A DNA stretch of 14,910 bases from JAUIAI01 sp049680625 (lineage in GTDB: Bacteria > Pseudomonadota > Gammaproteobacteria > Burkholderiales > Burkholderiaceae_E): contig JBAUID010000099.1 of assembly GCA_049680625.1 (NCBI GenBank), forward strand, positions 1 to 14,910, written 5' to 3'. Positions within the stretch are counted from its first letter, which is position 1; each line of letters begins with the position of its first letter. Made by a program: the position numbers and the translations under genes. Below the pieces are notes generated by a model. That model made no database searches and was not told the origin of the DNA. It worked only from the letters and a program-made list of their open reading frames with translations. Below are positions 1 through 7,199 of the stretch, one piece after another.

Positions 1-2
1 AA

Positions 3-944
3 AACCCTCAGGCCCAGGAGTTGTTTCTCAAACTGACCGAAGATGCCCACGTGGTTGTTGAGTCTTACCGGCCGGGTGTGGCTAAACGCCTGGGCATCGA
101 CTACGCCGCTGTCCGTGCCCGGTCACCACATATTGTTTATTGCTCAATCAGTGCGTTTGGGCAGGAGGGGCCGCTCGCCAATCGGGTTGCCCACGATATT
201 GCGGTTGAAGCACAGGCCGGCATTGCCAGTCTGAATCTGGGGCATGACAACAAGCCGACCCTGCCCTCAATCGCCCTGGCTGATATGTCGGCATCGCTGA
301 TGTCGCTGTCAGCAATCCTGATGGCTTTGTACCGCGCGCGCGAAACCGGGCAGGGAGACTACTGCGATATGGCCATGTACGATACGTTAATGGCCTGGAC
401 CCCAAACATTACCAGCCGGGTTTTTGCTGAAGGTAAATCCCCCGATCCCAAAAACGAGCGAACCTGGGGCGGCAACGCGATGTATCAGCTTTACGAAACC
501 AGGGATGGACGATGGCTTGCCATTGGCGGTTCAGAGCCGAAGTTTGCCCGCAACCTGATGACCGCGCTTAAGCGTGAAGACTTGATTGCGTCCTGCGTCG
601 GTGAACCCGGCCCTACCCAAGAGCCTGCAAAAGTTTTTCTGCGGGACACTTTTAAAGCGCAGCCGCTGGCCCACTGGGAAACCTGGCTCGACGGTATGGA
701 TGTGTGCTGGGCGCCGGTCAACAGCTTGAAACAAGGTTTTGATCATCCGCATACCGCGGCCCGGCAAATGCTGTTGTTCGACGACAAAGGCAATGAACAC
801 ATCGGTGTGCCGATGAAGTTCATCAATGAGCCGGCCAGGCCAACGCTGGTCACACCGGGGCTGGGTGAACACAACCGGCAGATCAGCGAAAACCTTGGTT
901 TCGATTTTGCCAGTCTTGATGCGAAAGGGGTTTTTGGCAACTAG
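3..944 (+). CDS. CaiB/BaiF family CoA-transferase, 5' truncated by window edge
   Basis: Class III CoA-transferases move CoA between carboxylic acids in the cytoplasm. The frame is open from the first complete codon at 3-5, and homologous sequence precedes the first ATG/TTG-type start, so the true start lies left of the window. Visible family features are the 'VVVESYRPGVAKRLGIDY' block near the left edge (family form VVENFRPGV..RLG.), 'VYCSISAFGQEGP', and 'CDMAMYD', whose last Asp (codon 381-383) aligns with the catalytic Asp that forms the acyl anhydride in formyl-CoA transferase and CaiB. About 314 residues are present. Family members are usually 380-410, so roughly 80 N-terminal residues are missing. 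The gene ends in TAG with no obvious terminator and is followed by decayed DNA. Family assignment is secure; the acyl substrate (oxalate, carnitine, succinate or other) cannot be decided. Confidence 0.93.
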   Translation, partial: NPQAQELFLKLTEDAHVVVESYRPGVAKRLGIDYAAVRARSPHIVYCSISAFGQEGPLANRVAHDIAVEAQAGIASLNLGHDNKPTLPSIALADMSASLMSLSAILMALYRARETGQGDYCDMAMYDTLMAWTPNITSRVFAEGKSPDPKNERTWGGNAMYQLYETRDGRWLAIGGSEPKFARNLMTALKREDLIASCVGEPGPTQEPAKVFLRDTFKAQPLAHWETWLDGMDVCWAPVNSLKQGFDHPHTAARQMLLFDDKGNEHIGVPMKFINEPARPTLVTPGLGEHNRQISENLGFDFASLDAKGVFGN

Positions 945-1005
945 TCTGGGTTGGTTCGATTTGGGTCTGAAATTCGAAACTGTTTCTAAGAAGCGCACCG
1001 CCTGG

Positions 1006-1149
1006 ATGAACGGCGAGTTACGATGCCAGTCAATAGTAGGTGACAATGCCCGCGGGAATCGTGAATTTTACAGAATGCGACTTCCACAGAAATTCAACGA
1101 AGGTGAGGCGCTTGCGCAGATACGGGACGAACGGCACGGCCAGGTTTGA
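1006..1149 (+). pseudogene. Possible 3' remnant of an unrecognised gene
   Basis: An open stretch of 47 codons from an ATG at 1006 ends at TGA 1147-1149. The translation is mixed and charged (it includes 'NREFYRMRLPQKFNEGEA') and reads more like a protein C-terminus than random sequence, but I do not recognise a family. Its TGA overlaps the ATG at 1149 (TGATG), where the adjacent GMC oxidoreductase remnant would have begun. That is the arrangement of translationally coupled operon genes. No Shine-Dalgarno sequence is evident before 1006. It may be the tail of a deleted gene or chance, so confidence is low. Confidence 0.25.
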
Positions 1150-1605
1150 TGTCGAATACGATTATGTTGTTGTTGGGGCCGGCTCAGGCGGTTGTGTTCT
1201 TGCCAGTCGCCGGTCGGCCAGATCGGACCTCAACGTCTTGCATCCGGAGGCCGGGCCGGCTGACTGGAATCCGTGGATATATATTCGATCGGTTACTACT
1301 GAACAATGGTAAACCCCAGGCTTAACCGGGGCTACGACACGGAAGTCGTCGAGTCAGCCGGTAATCGCACATTTGACTGGCCGCGGGGAACCGTGCGGAA
1401 CCGAAAGAATCTTCATATTCAGACTAATAGTCTGGTTCGAAGGCTCGTCATAAAGAACCGACGGGTAGTCGGCGTCGATCTCGATCAAGGTGGTACGCGT
1501 CAGTTGAATCGCGCACGCCGCGAAGTCTTGCTGTGCGCAGGCACAATCAACTCACCCCAAATTTTGCAGCTTTCCGGTATTGATGATTGCGAGTTGCTGA
1601 AATGA
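1149..1605 (+). pseudogene. GMC-family FAD oxidoreductase (choline dehydrogenase-like), degraded pseudogene
   Basis: GMC enzymes are FAD-dependent alcohol or choline dehydrogenases of about 530-560 residues. Only about 150 recognisable residues remain, in two frames. Piece one (about 1152-1309) reads 'EYDYVVVGAGSGGCVLASR', the N-terminal Rossmann FAD-binding motif, followed by 'EAGPADWNPWIYI'. It stops at TAA 1310-1312. Piece two (1306-1602, shifted frame) begins 'NPRLNRGYDTE' and 'FDWPRG', then jumps straight to 'NLHIQTNSLVRRLVI' and 'REVLLCAGTINSPQILQLSGI' (the second GMC signature). More than a hundred residues between these blocks are missing, as is the whole C-terminal half with the catalytic His. 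The ATG at 1149 is itself one base out of frame with the FAD motif; inserting one base after ATGTC would restore M-S-E-Y-D-Y. Start-codon frameshift, internal frameshift, internal deletion and 3' loss make this a clear pseudogene. Confidence 0.88.
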
Positions 1606-1808
1606 TGAAGTGGCTACCTGGCCGGGTAACGTGTGCATTGGATAAAAACCTTTGTCGTCGGCAATCGATCCATCCATCGCGGCGGACCTTATTGGCTGTT
1701 TGTCAAAGTCACCGAGGCCCATCCTTATACTCGTGACCGGCGGCAACTTGCGAATGGGTGATGACCCCGCACCCACCAGAACAAAGCATTAACTTTAAGG
1801 AGTGACCC
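1606..1808 (+). other. Decayed intergenic DNA with a possible PLP-enzyme C-terminal remnant
   Basis: No intact gene is present. One frame stays open from about 1647 to a TAA just before the SDR ribosome binding site, and includes 'PRPILILVTGGNLRMGDD'. The L-V-T-G-G-N pattern resembles the C-terminal end of fold-type II PLP enzymes such as threonine dehydratases, but the fragment is too short to be sure. The last bases (AAGGAG at 1797-1802) are the SDR ribosome binding site. Confidence 0.3.
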
Positions 1809-2579
1809 ATGACAATTCCATTTTCTCTTGCAGGCAAAGTTGCCATTGTTACCGGTGGCAGTAAAGGCATTGGCCTGTCGATCGTGCGTCATCTGTCTGA
1901 ACTGGGTGCCAAGGTGGTCATCGCCAGTCGGAAGATTGAGACCTGTGAGGCGGTGGCCGCTGCGGTGCGCGAGAAAGGCGGCGAAGCCATCGCCGTGGCC
2001 TGCAATATCTCGCGCAGGGATGAGTGCGAAGACCTGGTTAAACGCGCCCATGATCAATGGGGGCGGGTCGATATTTTTGTGGCCAATGCGGCGGTGAACC
2101 CGGTCTACGGGCCTTTGGCTGAACTGTCAGACGAGGCGTTCAACAAGGTAATGACTTCCAATGTGCATAGCGCGATCTGGTTTGCCAATGCCGCAATGCC
2201 GTTGATGGCAGAGCAGGGTGGAGGCAGTTTTATCGTCGTGTCTTCAATTGGTGGATTACGCGGTTCGTCGACCCTTGGGGCTTATGGCATTTCGAAAACG
2301 GCAGATATCGGCGTTGTGCGCTCACTCGCCGTGGAGTGGGGGCCGAAGAACATAACTGTGAATTGCATCATGCCCGGGTTAATCAAAACCGATTTTGCGC
2401 GTGCCTTGTGGGAAAACGAAAGCCTGCGCAATGACCGGATTGCGCGTACCCCGGTGCGCCGCCTTGGTGACCCCGACGACATTGGCGGCATTGCGGCATT
2501 TCTCGCCGGCCCGTGGGCGCGGTTCATCACCGGCGAAATCATTGTGGCCGATGGTGGAACAACTATCGTCGGGTCGTAA
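1809..2579 (+). CDS. Short-chain dehydrogenase/reductase (SDR) family oxidoreductase
   Basis: A complete classical SDR of 256 residues, the usual family length, is expected to be cytosolic and NAD(P)-dependent, oxidising or reducing a secondary alcohol/ketone or acyl-CoA intermediate. The cofactor motif TGGSKGIG lies at residues 15-22. The structural NAG motif appears as N-A-A (93-95). The catalytic tetrad is Asn118, Ser146 (in 'VVSSIGG'), Tyr159 and Lys163 (Y-G-I-S-K). The C-terminal 'FITGEIIVADGG' is the usual end block. After the second beta strand the sequence is 'ASRK' (Arg41), and the usual acidic residue near 'ACNIS' is Asn66. The Arg suggests NADP(H) preference, which is inference. 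The start is fixed by AAGGAG at 1797-1802, six bases upstream of ATG. It stands alone between a pseudogene and a convergent gene; same-strand CaiB/BaiF upstream suggests acyl-CoA catabolism. Substrate unknown. Confidence 0.95.
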   Translation: MTIPFSLAGKVAIVTGGSKGIGLSIVRHLSELGAKVVIASRKIETCEAVAAAVREKGGEAIAVACNISRRDECEDLVKRAHDQWGRVDIFVANAAVNPVYGPLAELSDEAFNKVMTSNVHSAIWFANAAMPLMAEQGGGSFIVVSSIGGLRGSSTLGAYGISKTADIGVVRSLAVEWGPKNITVNCIMPGLIKTDFARALWENESLRNDRIARTPVRRLGDPDDIGGIAAFLAGPWARFITGEIIVADGGTTIVGS

Positions 2580-2583
2580 GCAC

Positions 2584-2631
2584 GACCAACCCGCAGTTGG
2601 TCCATCAGTAATTGCAACGAAGGGCTTCGTT
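2584..2631. terminator. Two small hairpins between convergent genes, possible bidirectional terminator
   Basis: In the 88-bp gap between the SDR stop and the DUF3179 stop there are two perfect stems. GACCAAC (2584-2590) pairs with GTTGGTC (2596-2602) over a 5-base loop. AACGAA (2616-2621) pairs with TTCGTT (2626-2631) over a 4-base loop. Neither has a long T-tract, so termination strength is doubtful, but the position between convergent genes fits. Confidence 0.4.
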
Positions 2632-2667
2632 CCTAATTGAATACTTCGCGGTTAATGGGGCGTCGTG

Positions 2668-3867
2668 TTATGCCGCCGCCTGGAACTGATAAAACGTAGA
2701 ATCCGGATGAAAAGTTGTCCAGCCACGCACAAACTGCTGATAGATCTGTACCTTTCTTAATTGCGCGCCGTTCTTTGGGCCTGCGGTACATCGACCAAAC
2801 AAATCCCACTTAGATTGGGTTGTTGTGTCGGTCATTTCATCCCCGGCAATCTCAAACACGAGCAATTCGCCGTCGACCATGCGGTCGTAGGCAAACGGTG
2901 ATGAGCCATCGGCTGAGCTCAACACGACGACATTGGTGTCGCCGACGACATCATTAACTAATCGGCGCTTTTGCAGGTTAATCCAGTCGTAGGCATGCGC
3001 GTGGTCGTTAATTTGCAGGCCAATCACCAGTGGCGGTTGTTCCTGGAAGTGCCAGGCAGGCAGGCTTGCCTCGTAATTCATGAAGGCGCGAAAGCGCCGG
3101 TACTTTTGCTGAAACGCCGGGTTGGGGTCTTGCTGCAAAATCTGGCTGTCCGGATGCCGCTGCAGCCACTTCTCCAGGCTCATTTGGTCCATCTCCATGT
3201 CACCGAGTGATCGCCCGGCGTAGTGGCCTTTAACGGCTTCGCCCGTTTCCTGCCGCCACCAGGTCCCGGTTTGCAGATCCTTCAGAATCGCGTTAAAGCT
3301 GATGGCACCAACCAGCTGAAAAGTCAGGCGTTGTCCGTCGACGGTGTTGTCGTAAACCCGGCCGCTTTGACACATGCCGCAGTAAGTGACGGTAATAGGG
3401 TGCCCGCCAATCTCGTCGCCAATCTGGTGATGGTAAAAAACCATGCTGACCGGGTAGGCCTTTTGCACGCCGTTATGGTCAACGCCAATTACTTGCTCGG
3501 ACAGCTCAATTTGATTGTTGGCTGCGGCAACAAATTGTGGGTTCTCCAGCGGCAAAAACTTAACCCGCCCACACCAGTAGTGGTTAAAGAGCCAGTAGAT
3601 GAAACCCCAGAGCAGGGCCAGCAAAATGCCGCCAATAACAAATGAGAGTGAGCTGCGCTGCGCCGCCGGCACTAAGACGACGACTATCCCCAGCGTGAGA
3701 ACGAGGAGGGTTCGGATTCGGACAATATTGCTCCACAGGAAGTAGGCGAGGTCGAGCTGCCACGAAAATTTTTGAAGAACCGGCGGCGTACCATTGGTGC
3801 TGAGCCCTTTAAGCAGTTCAAAGGCGATCAGAATCGCAAACAGGGTGAAGAACAATCCTGCAGTCAT
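2668..3867 (-). CDS. DUF3179 domain-containing membrane protein
   Basis: The protein has 399 residues. Hydrophobic segments at about 2-20, 53-68 and 74-94 predict three N-terminal membrane helices and a large soluble C-terminal domain. From about 125 onward it carries DUF3179 hallmarks: 'VIGVDHNGVQKAYPVSMVFYH', then 'TVTYCGMCQSGRVYDNTVDG' with the Cys163-x-x-Cys166 pair, then 'TGTWWRQETGEAVKG'. A second, weaker copy of the same pattern follows at about 281-370 ('VIGLQINDHAHAYDW', 'FAYDRMVDGELLVFEI', 'SKWDLFGRCTAGP'), in which the Cys pair is replaced. This two-half layout agrees with my recollection of full-length family members. No biochemical function is established for the family; the CxxC could bind metal or be redox active, which is speculation. 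It lies 146 bp downstream of the TAXI binding-protein gene on the same strand, separated by a large inverted repeat, so cotranscription is uncertain. It ends in TAA and converges on the SDR gene. Confidence 0.88.
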   Translation of the reverse strand: MTAGLFFTLFAILIAFELLKGLSTNGTPPVLQKFSWQLDLAYFLWSNIVRIRTLLVLTLGIVVVLVPAAQRSSLSFVIGGILLALLWGFIYWLFNHYWCGRVKFLPLENPQFVAAANNQIELSEQVIGVDHNGVQKAYPVSMVFYHHQIGDEIGGHPITVTYCGMCQSGRVYDNTVDGQRLTFQLVGAISFNAILKDLQTGTWWRQETGEAVKGHYAGRSLGDMEMDQMSLEKWLQRHPDSQILQQDPNPAFQQKYRRFRAFMNYEASLPAWHFQEQPPLVIGLQINDHAHAYDWINLQKRRLVNDVVGDTNVVVLSSADGSSPFAYDRMVDGELLVFEIAGDEMTDTTTQSKWDLFGRCTAGPKNGAQLRKVQIYQQFVRGWTTFHPDSTFYQFQAAA

Positions 3868-3913
3868 GTTGACACCTGGTTAGGGATTGAGCTGAGTGGC
3901 TGAAAGTTTTAGT

Positions 3914-4005
3914 GCCGGGAGGCGGCGGAGTTCGCTAGTTGCTAGTTGCTTGTTTCTTGTTGCTTGTTGTTTGTCGCTACTTGCTTCTCGTTGCCGCCTC
4001 CCGGC
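3914..4005. repeat. Degenerate heptad tandem repeat enclosed by a perfect 13-bp inverted repeat
   Basis: GCCGGGAGGCGGC (3914-3926) and GCCGCCTCCCGGC (3993-4005) are perfect inverted copies 66 bp apart. Between them, 3934-3989 splits into eight 7-bp units: GCTAGTT, GCTAGTT, GCTTGTT, TCTTGTT, GCTTGTT, GTTTGTC, GCTACTT, GCTTCTC, all within two changes of GCTTGTT. The element begins eight bases past the TAXI binding-protein stop on the - strand. As RNA it would form a very GC-rich stem with a long unstructured loop, and it may stabilise or terminate the TRAP transcript. No strong T-tract follows the outer arm. Confidence 0.85.
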
Positions 4006-4012
4006 GTTGGTC

Positions 4013-5017
4013 TTACATGCTTCCCTTCGGAATTGTCAGACCAACTTCTTGGTAGTACTTCAGGGCACCGGGGTGCAGCTTCATACCACCTTCCTGAACG
4101 GCATATTCCAAGGTGATGTCAGCCAGCCATGGTGTCGAGGCGCGTTCTTTTTTCACCCCTTCCCAAAACGCTTTGGTCATCGTATAGACGGTGTCGTCGT
4201 CCATATTCTTGCGCACGGTCACGCCGACAACCGCCTGCAACGCGTTGACCGGGTCGGCGTTGGCCTGATCGCCATAAGCGCCGCCTTTGGTCTTGGCCAG
4301 TGAGCGGCCCGTGATCAGAAATTTTTTCATTGCCGGCGACGACATTGCTGCGTCATCGGCGCTCAGAAAGCGTAACTTGCTGGTGACGGATAGCTGCTCG
4401 AGTTGAGGGCACGGATCAATACAGCCAATGGTGTAAACATCAATCTGCCGGTCTTGAAAGCCCTGCAGGGCAGAGGACCAGGACGCTTTGACCGATTTAT
4501 AGTCTTTACCCGGCTCCAACCCGCTCGTGACCTGGGCCCAGCCTTTGGCCGCGGCGAACGCGCCACCGCCGGGCGGGCCAAGAAATACTTTCTTGCCCTT
4601 CATGTCGGCCATGGTTTTCATGCCGTCAGCTTCATAGGTAACAAACTTATAAGTGCCATATGGGAACCACATGAGCAGGCGAAGATTTTCACTAAGCTCG
4701 GGAGCCGATTTCAGCTTCTTGTACATGGCCACACCCTTCTTCATGAAGTTGTAGACCGTCGGTGCGCTCATCGACATATCGAGCTTGCCCTGGGCGACTT
4801 CCACCATGTGTTTGGTGGCGGCGCCGGTGGCATCCACTTGGATCTTGACCTTGTCCTGGCCCTGGTTGATGATTTTGGCCATCGTGGTCATGGTCAGGTA
4901 AGCCGACGTTCCGGGGGCAATTGTTGCCATCTTGATAGTAGTTTGGGCATGGGCCGCACTGATGCCAAACGCGGCACTGATACCCGCTGCCAGCGCTGCA
5001 GATTGAATTCGGTTCAT
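4013..5017 (-). CDS. TAXI-family TRAP transporter periplasmic substrate-binding protein
   Basis: Periplasmic receptor of a TRAP transporter, which captures an organic anion and hands it to the sodium-driven permease. The protein has 334 residues with a Sec signal peptide: basic start M-N-R, hydrophobic core, and likely cleavage after Ala24 (A-H-A|Q). The mature start 'IKMATIAPGTSAYLTMTTMAK' matches the TAXI opening (G..tG.yyp....lak). 'LDMSMSAPTVYN' (79-90) and 'LHPGALKYYQEVGL' near the C-terminus are also TAXI-like. Two cysteines sit in 'GCIDPCPQ' (199 and 203). AGGAG at 5027-5031 on the - strand, nine bases before ATG, fixes the start. It lies 37 bp downstream of the fused permease on the same strand and so belongs to one operon with it. 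Some TAXI systems carry glutamate or 2-oxoglutarate; the substrate here is unknown. Confidence 0.93.
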   Translation of the reverse strand: MNRIQSAALAAGISAAFGISAAHAQTTIKMATIAPGTSAYLTMTTMAKIINQGQDKVKIQVDATGAATKHMVEVAQGKLDMSMSAPTVYNFMKKGVAMYKKLKSAPELSENLRLLMWFPYGTYKFVTYEADGMKTMADMKGKKVFLGPPGGGAFAAAKGWAQVTSGLEPGKDYKSVKASWSSALQGFQDRQIDVYTIGCIDPCPQLEQLSVTSKLRFLSADDAAMSSPAMKKFLITGRSLAKTKGGAYGDQANADPVNALQAVVGVTVRKNMDDDTVYTMTKAFWEGVKKERASTPWLADITLEYAVQEGGMKLHPGALKYYQEVGLTIPKGSM

Positions 5018-5054
5018 CGGTAGAGTCTCCTGATTAAGATCGAGTACAGAGTAC

Positions 5055-6944
5055 TTACTGGTTGAGGACCCGCTTGTTTGTGAAGCGGGCGTAGAGAAGC
5101 AGTGCTATTGCCACCAGGGCAGCCGGTAAAGCGATCGACGCTTGGGGAACAAGGGTCAATAAACCTGCTGCCCCTCGAAGGATGCGTTCGGTGATTCCCA
5201 GACGGGCGGTGTCGAATCCGGCTAACGCGCTGGCCAGACTCCAGGTGCACAGCCCAAAGGCAAATACTGCCCACACGAAGGCAGCGGGGTCAAACTCCAG
5301 GACCAGTAACACGCTGGGATGATAAACAAAGACAAACGGAATAATGAAACCGGCGATGGCCATCCGAACCGCCTGAACGGCGGTTTCCATCGGGGGGGCG
5401 CCGGCAATCGGCGCCGCCGCAAACGCCGCCAGTGCAACCGGAGGCGTGACCGCCGACAGTACACCAAAGTACACAACAAACAAATGCGCTGTCAGCGTGG
5501 GCAGGCCGAGTTGCTCCAGGGCAGGGCCCATAATGATGGCGATAATCAGGTAAGCAGCCCCGGTCGGCACGCCCATTCCCAGGGCCAGACAGCCAAGCAT
5601 TACCAGGATCAACGAAAAGAATAGGCCATCTCCGGACGCCGCCATGATGGCTTCGGCGAACTTGATGCCGATGCCGGTCATGTTGACAACACCAAGTACC
5701 AGGCCAATTGCCGCCACGATAAGCATTAACGTGGCGCAGGTGCGCCCGGCGGTAACGAGTGATTCAATAATTTTTGCGACCGATCGATACGACGGATAAC
5801 AGATCAATGACATCACAAATGCGGCAATCAGTGCGTAGAAACCGGCAGCCTGCGGGGTGCGGCCGGTAATCAATACACCGACAATGATCCCCAATGGAAT
5901 AAAAAAACTGAGGGACTTCATCCAGTCCGCACGGGTCAGGTACTCTCGATCCTGTTCTGGAATAGCCGTCATGCCGCCCTTGCGTGCCTCGAGCAATGCC
6001 ACGATAAACAGGCTCGCGTAGTAGAACAAGGCCGGCACGATTGCCGCCACGACAATGGTCAGGTAAGGAATACCCGTGATGTCGGCCATCAGGAAGGCCA
6101 CCACCCCCATCACCGGTGGCATGATCTGCCCGCCTGTTGATGCGGCCGCTTCAATGGCTCCGGCAATACTGGGTTTGTAGCCGGCTTTTTTGATGATCGG
6201 AATTGTGAACACGCCGGTGGACACAACGTTCGCCACCGCCGCACCATTCATCGTTCCGAACAACGCGCTCCCGACAATCGACGCATGCGCCGGGCCGCCA
6301 ACAAAACGTCCCGTCGCGGCGAATGCAAACTTCAGCAGTGTTGCGCCCGCACCGGATGTCTGCAGGACTGCGCCAAAGATAATAAAAATCAACACGATGC
6401 GACTGACAACTTCGACCGGTCGGCCAAAGACACCGTCGGTGGAGTACCAGATGTTTTCCGCAACGCGGGTCCATTCTTCCGATGACCCTTCCAGGGCGCC
6501 GGGGAAATAGCTCGACGTTAAAACATAAACCGCCATTAGCACATAGATCGCCAGCATCGGCATGCCAAAGTACAGATACGTCAACAGGCCAATTATGGCA
6601 AAACCCAGCCATGCCAGGATGAGCTGGTAATGCTCAATTTCGATGAAGAACTCTTCCTGCTCGAGCATGACGAAAAGCCAGTTCCACATAATCCATGTCG
6701 ACAATGCGATAAGGGCGAGCAACCCAGCGTATTTAGCGACGAGCAAGCGATTGCTGTCGGTCTCTTTTAGCAATCGGGAGTTAAGGGTAAGCAGGCCGAC
6801 CAGTAGGGCGAGGCCGACTGTAGTGGCCGAGACGATCGAATTGTCGAACACCCCAAACCCGGCAATATAGATGGCAAATGCCGATAGCGCGAAGGCGACC
6901 AGCCCGCTGGCGTTATCGGATAAGCTGTTAAGCGCTTTAAACAT
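5055..6944 (-). CDS. TRAP transporter fused permease subunit (DctQM-type, TAXI class)
   Basis: Inner-membrane permease of 629 residues in which the small (DctQ-like) and large (DctM-like) subunits are one polypeptide, the standard arrangement for TAXI systems. The N-terminal ~140 residues hold several membrane helices equivalent to the DctQ part. The DctM part carries the diagnostic stretches 'GSALFGTMNGAAVANVVSTG' (225-244), 'EAAASTGGQIMPPVMG' (265-280) and 'LGMGVPTGAAYLIIA' (455-469), then 'VLSAVTPPVALAAFAAA' (495-511). The two inverted hairpin regions with PP motifs line the Na+/substrate site in the large-subunit family. Hydrophobic helices continue to the C-terminus. A possible ribosome binding site (AGGTG) lies eight bases before ATG. 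It is the first gene of the - strand operon, followed 37 bp later by its binding protein, and is divergent from the flavin oxidoreductase gene. Family and role are secure; the substrate is unknown. Confidence 0.95.
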   Translation of the reverse strand: MFKALNSLSDNASGLVAFALSAFAIYIAGFGVFDNSIVSATTVGLALLVGLLTLNSRLLKETDSNRLLVAKYAGLLALIALSTWIMWNWLFVMLEQEEFFIEIEHYQLILAWLGFAIIGLLTYLYFGMPMLAIYVLMAVYVLTSSYFPGALEGSSEEWTRVAENIWYSTDGVFGRPVEVVSRIVLIFIIFGAVLQTSGAGATLLKFAFAATGRFVGGPAHASIVGSALFGTMNGAAVANVVSTGVFTIPIIKKAGYKPSIAGAIEAAASTGGQIMPPVMGVVAFLMADITGIPYLTIVVAAIVPALFYYASLFIVALLEARKGGMTAIPEQDREYLTRADWMKSLSFFIPLGIIVGVLITGRTPQAAGFYALIAAFVMSLICYPSYRSVAKIIESLVTAGRTCATLMLIVAAIGLVLGVVNMTGIGIKFAEAIMAASGDGLFFSLILVMLGCLALGMGVPTGAAYLIIAIIMGPALEQLGLPTLTAHLFVVYFGVLSAVTPPVALAAFAAAPIAGAPPMETAVQAVRMAIAGFIIPFVFVYHPSVLLVLEFDPAAFVWAVFAFGLCTWSLASALAGFDTARLGITERILRGAAGLLTLVPQASIALPAALVAIALLLYARFTNKRVLNQ

Positions 6945-6974
6945 TTATAGTTCACCTGTTCGCAAAGCCAAGTG

Positions 6975-6998
6975 CCTTGCCTTTCCCCTTGCCTTTCC
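6975..6998. repeat. Perfect 12-bp tandem duplication
   Basis: CCTTGCCTTTCC occurs twice back to back (6975-6986 and 6987-6998), followed by a partial third copy (TTG). It lies 31 bp upstream of the permease start codon in its 5' untranslated or promoter region, where the - strand reads purine-rich. It is probably a replication-slippage product, though the extra AAGG/GGAAAGG tracts could act as decoy ribosome-binding sequences on the permease mRNA. Confidence 0.8.
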
Positions 6999-7092
6999 TT
7001 GTCTCCTGCGCGCTTTTGTGGGGCGTTTAGCTTTTCACCCGAGCTCGTAGGATGATAGCAGCCGCAGTTTATGCGCTGAGCTGCGTACTGAT

Positions 7093-7134
7093 GGGGTGTG
7101 ACCCAGGGGGTCTGACCGACGGGGTGTGACCAAA
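7093..7134. promoter_or_regulatory. Three phased GGGGTNTGACC motifs between divergent operons
   Basis: GGGGTGTGACC starts at 7093, GGGGTCTGACC at 7107 and GGGGTGTGACC at 7121, an exact 14-bp period. The middle copy contains the perfect palindrome GGTC-T-GACC. They lie in the 255-bp gap (6945-7199) between the divergent TRAP permease and flavin oxidoreductase genes, about 70-107 bp upstream of the latter's ATG, so a regulator array is plausible. A decayed REP-like intergenic repeat is an alternative. The rest of the gap holds a 12-bp duplication and no gene. I could not place a convincing -35/-10 pair for either operon. Confidence 0.6.
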
Positions 7135-7199
7135 CCTGTCCTGCAGTCGCGATATGATCCAGTCCGTCCCTTTCACGTTTTAACCAAAACAAGTCCGAC

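Noticed and set aside
531..1046. 171-codon - strand open frame over the CaiB/BaiF gene
   Set aside because: It mirrors the real + strand gene and shows no motif or ribosome binding site.
3223..3645. 140-codon + strand open frame opposite the DUF3179 gene
   Set aside because: Antisense shadow with no domain. The - strand frame carries the conserved family motifs.
3914..4005. CRISPR-like or insertion-sequence interpretation of the caged repeat
   Set aside because: Units are only 7 bp with no unique spacers, and there is no transposase or target-site duplication.
4403..5023. 206-codon open frame on + strand opposite the TAXI binding protein
   Set aside because: It is the antisense shadow of a clearly real, signal-peptide-bearing gene. 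Its translation is rich in His, Arg and Gly and matches no family.
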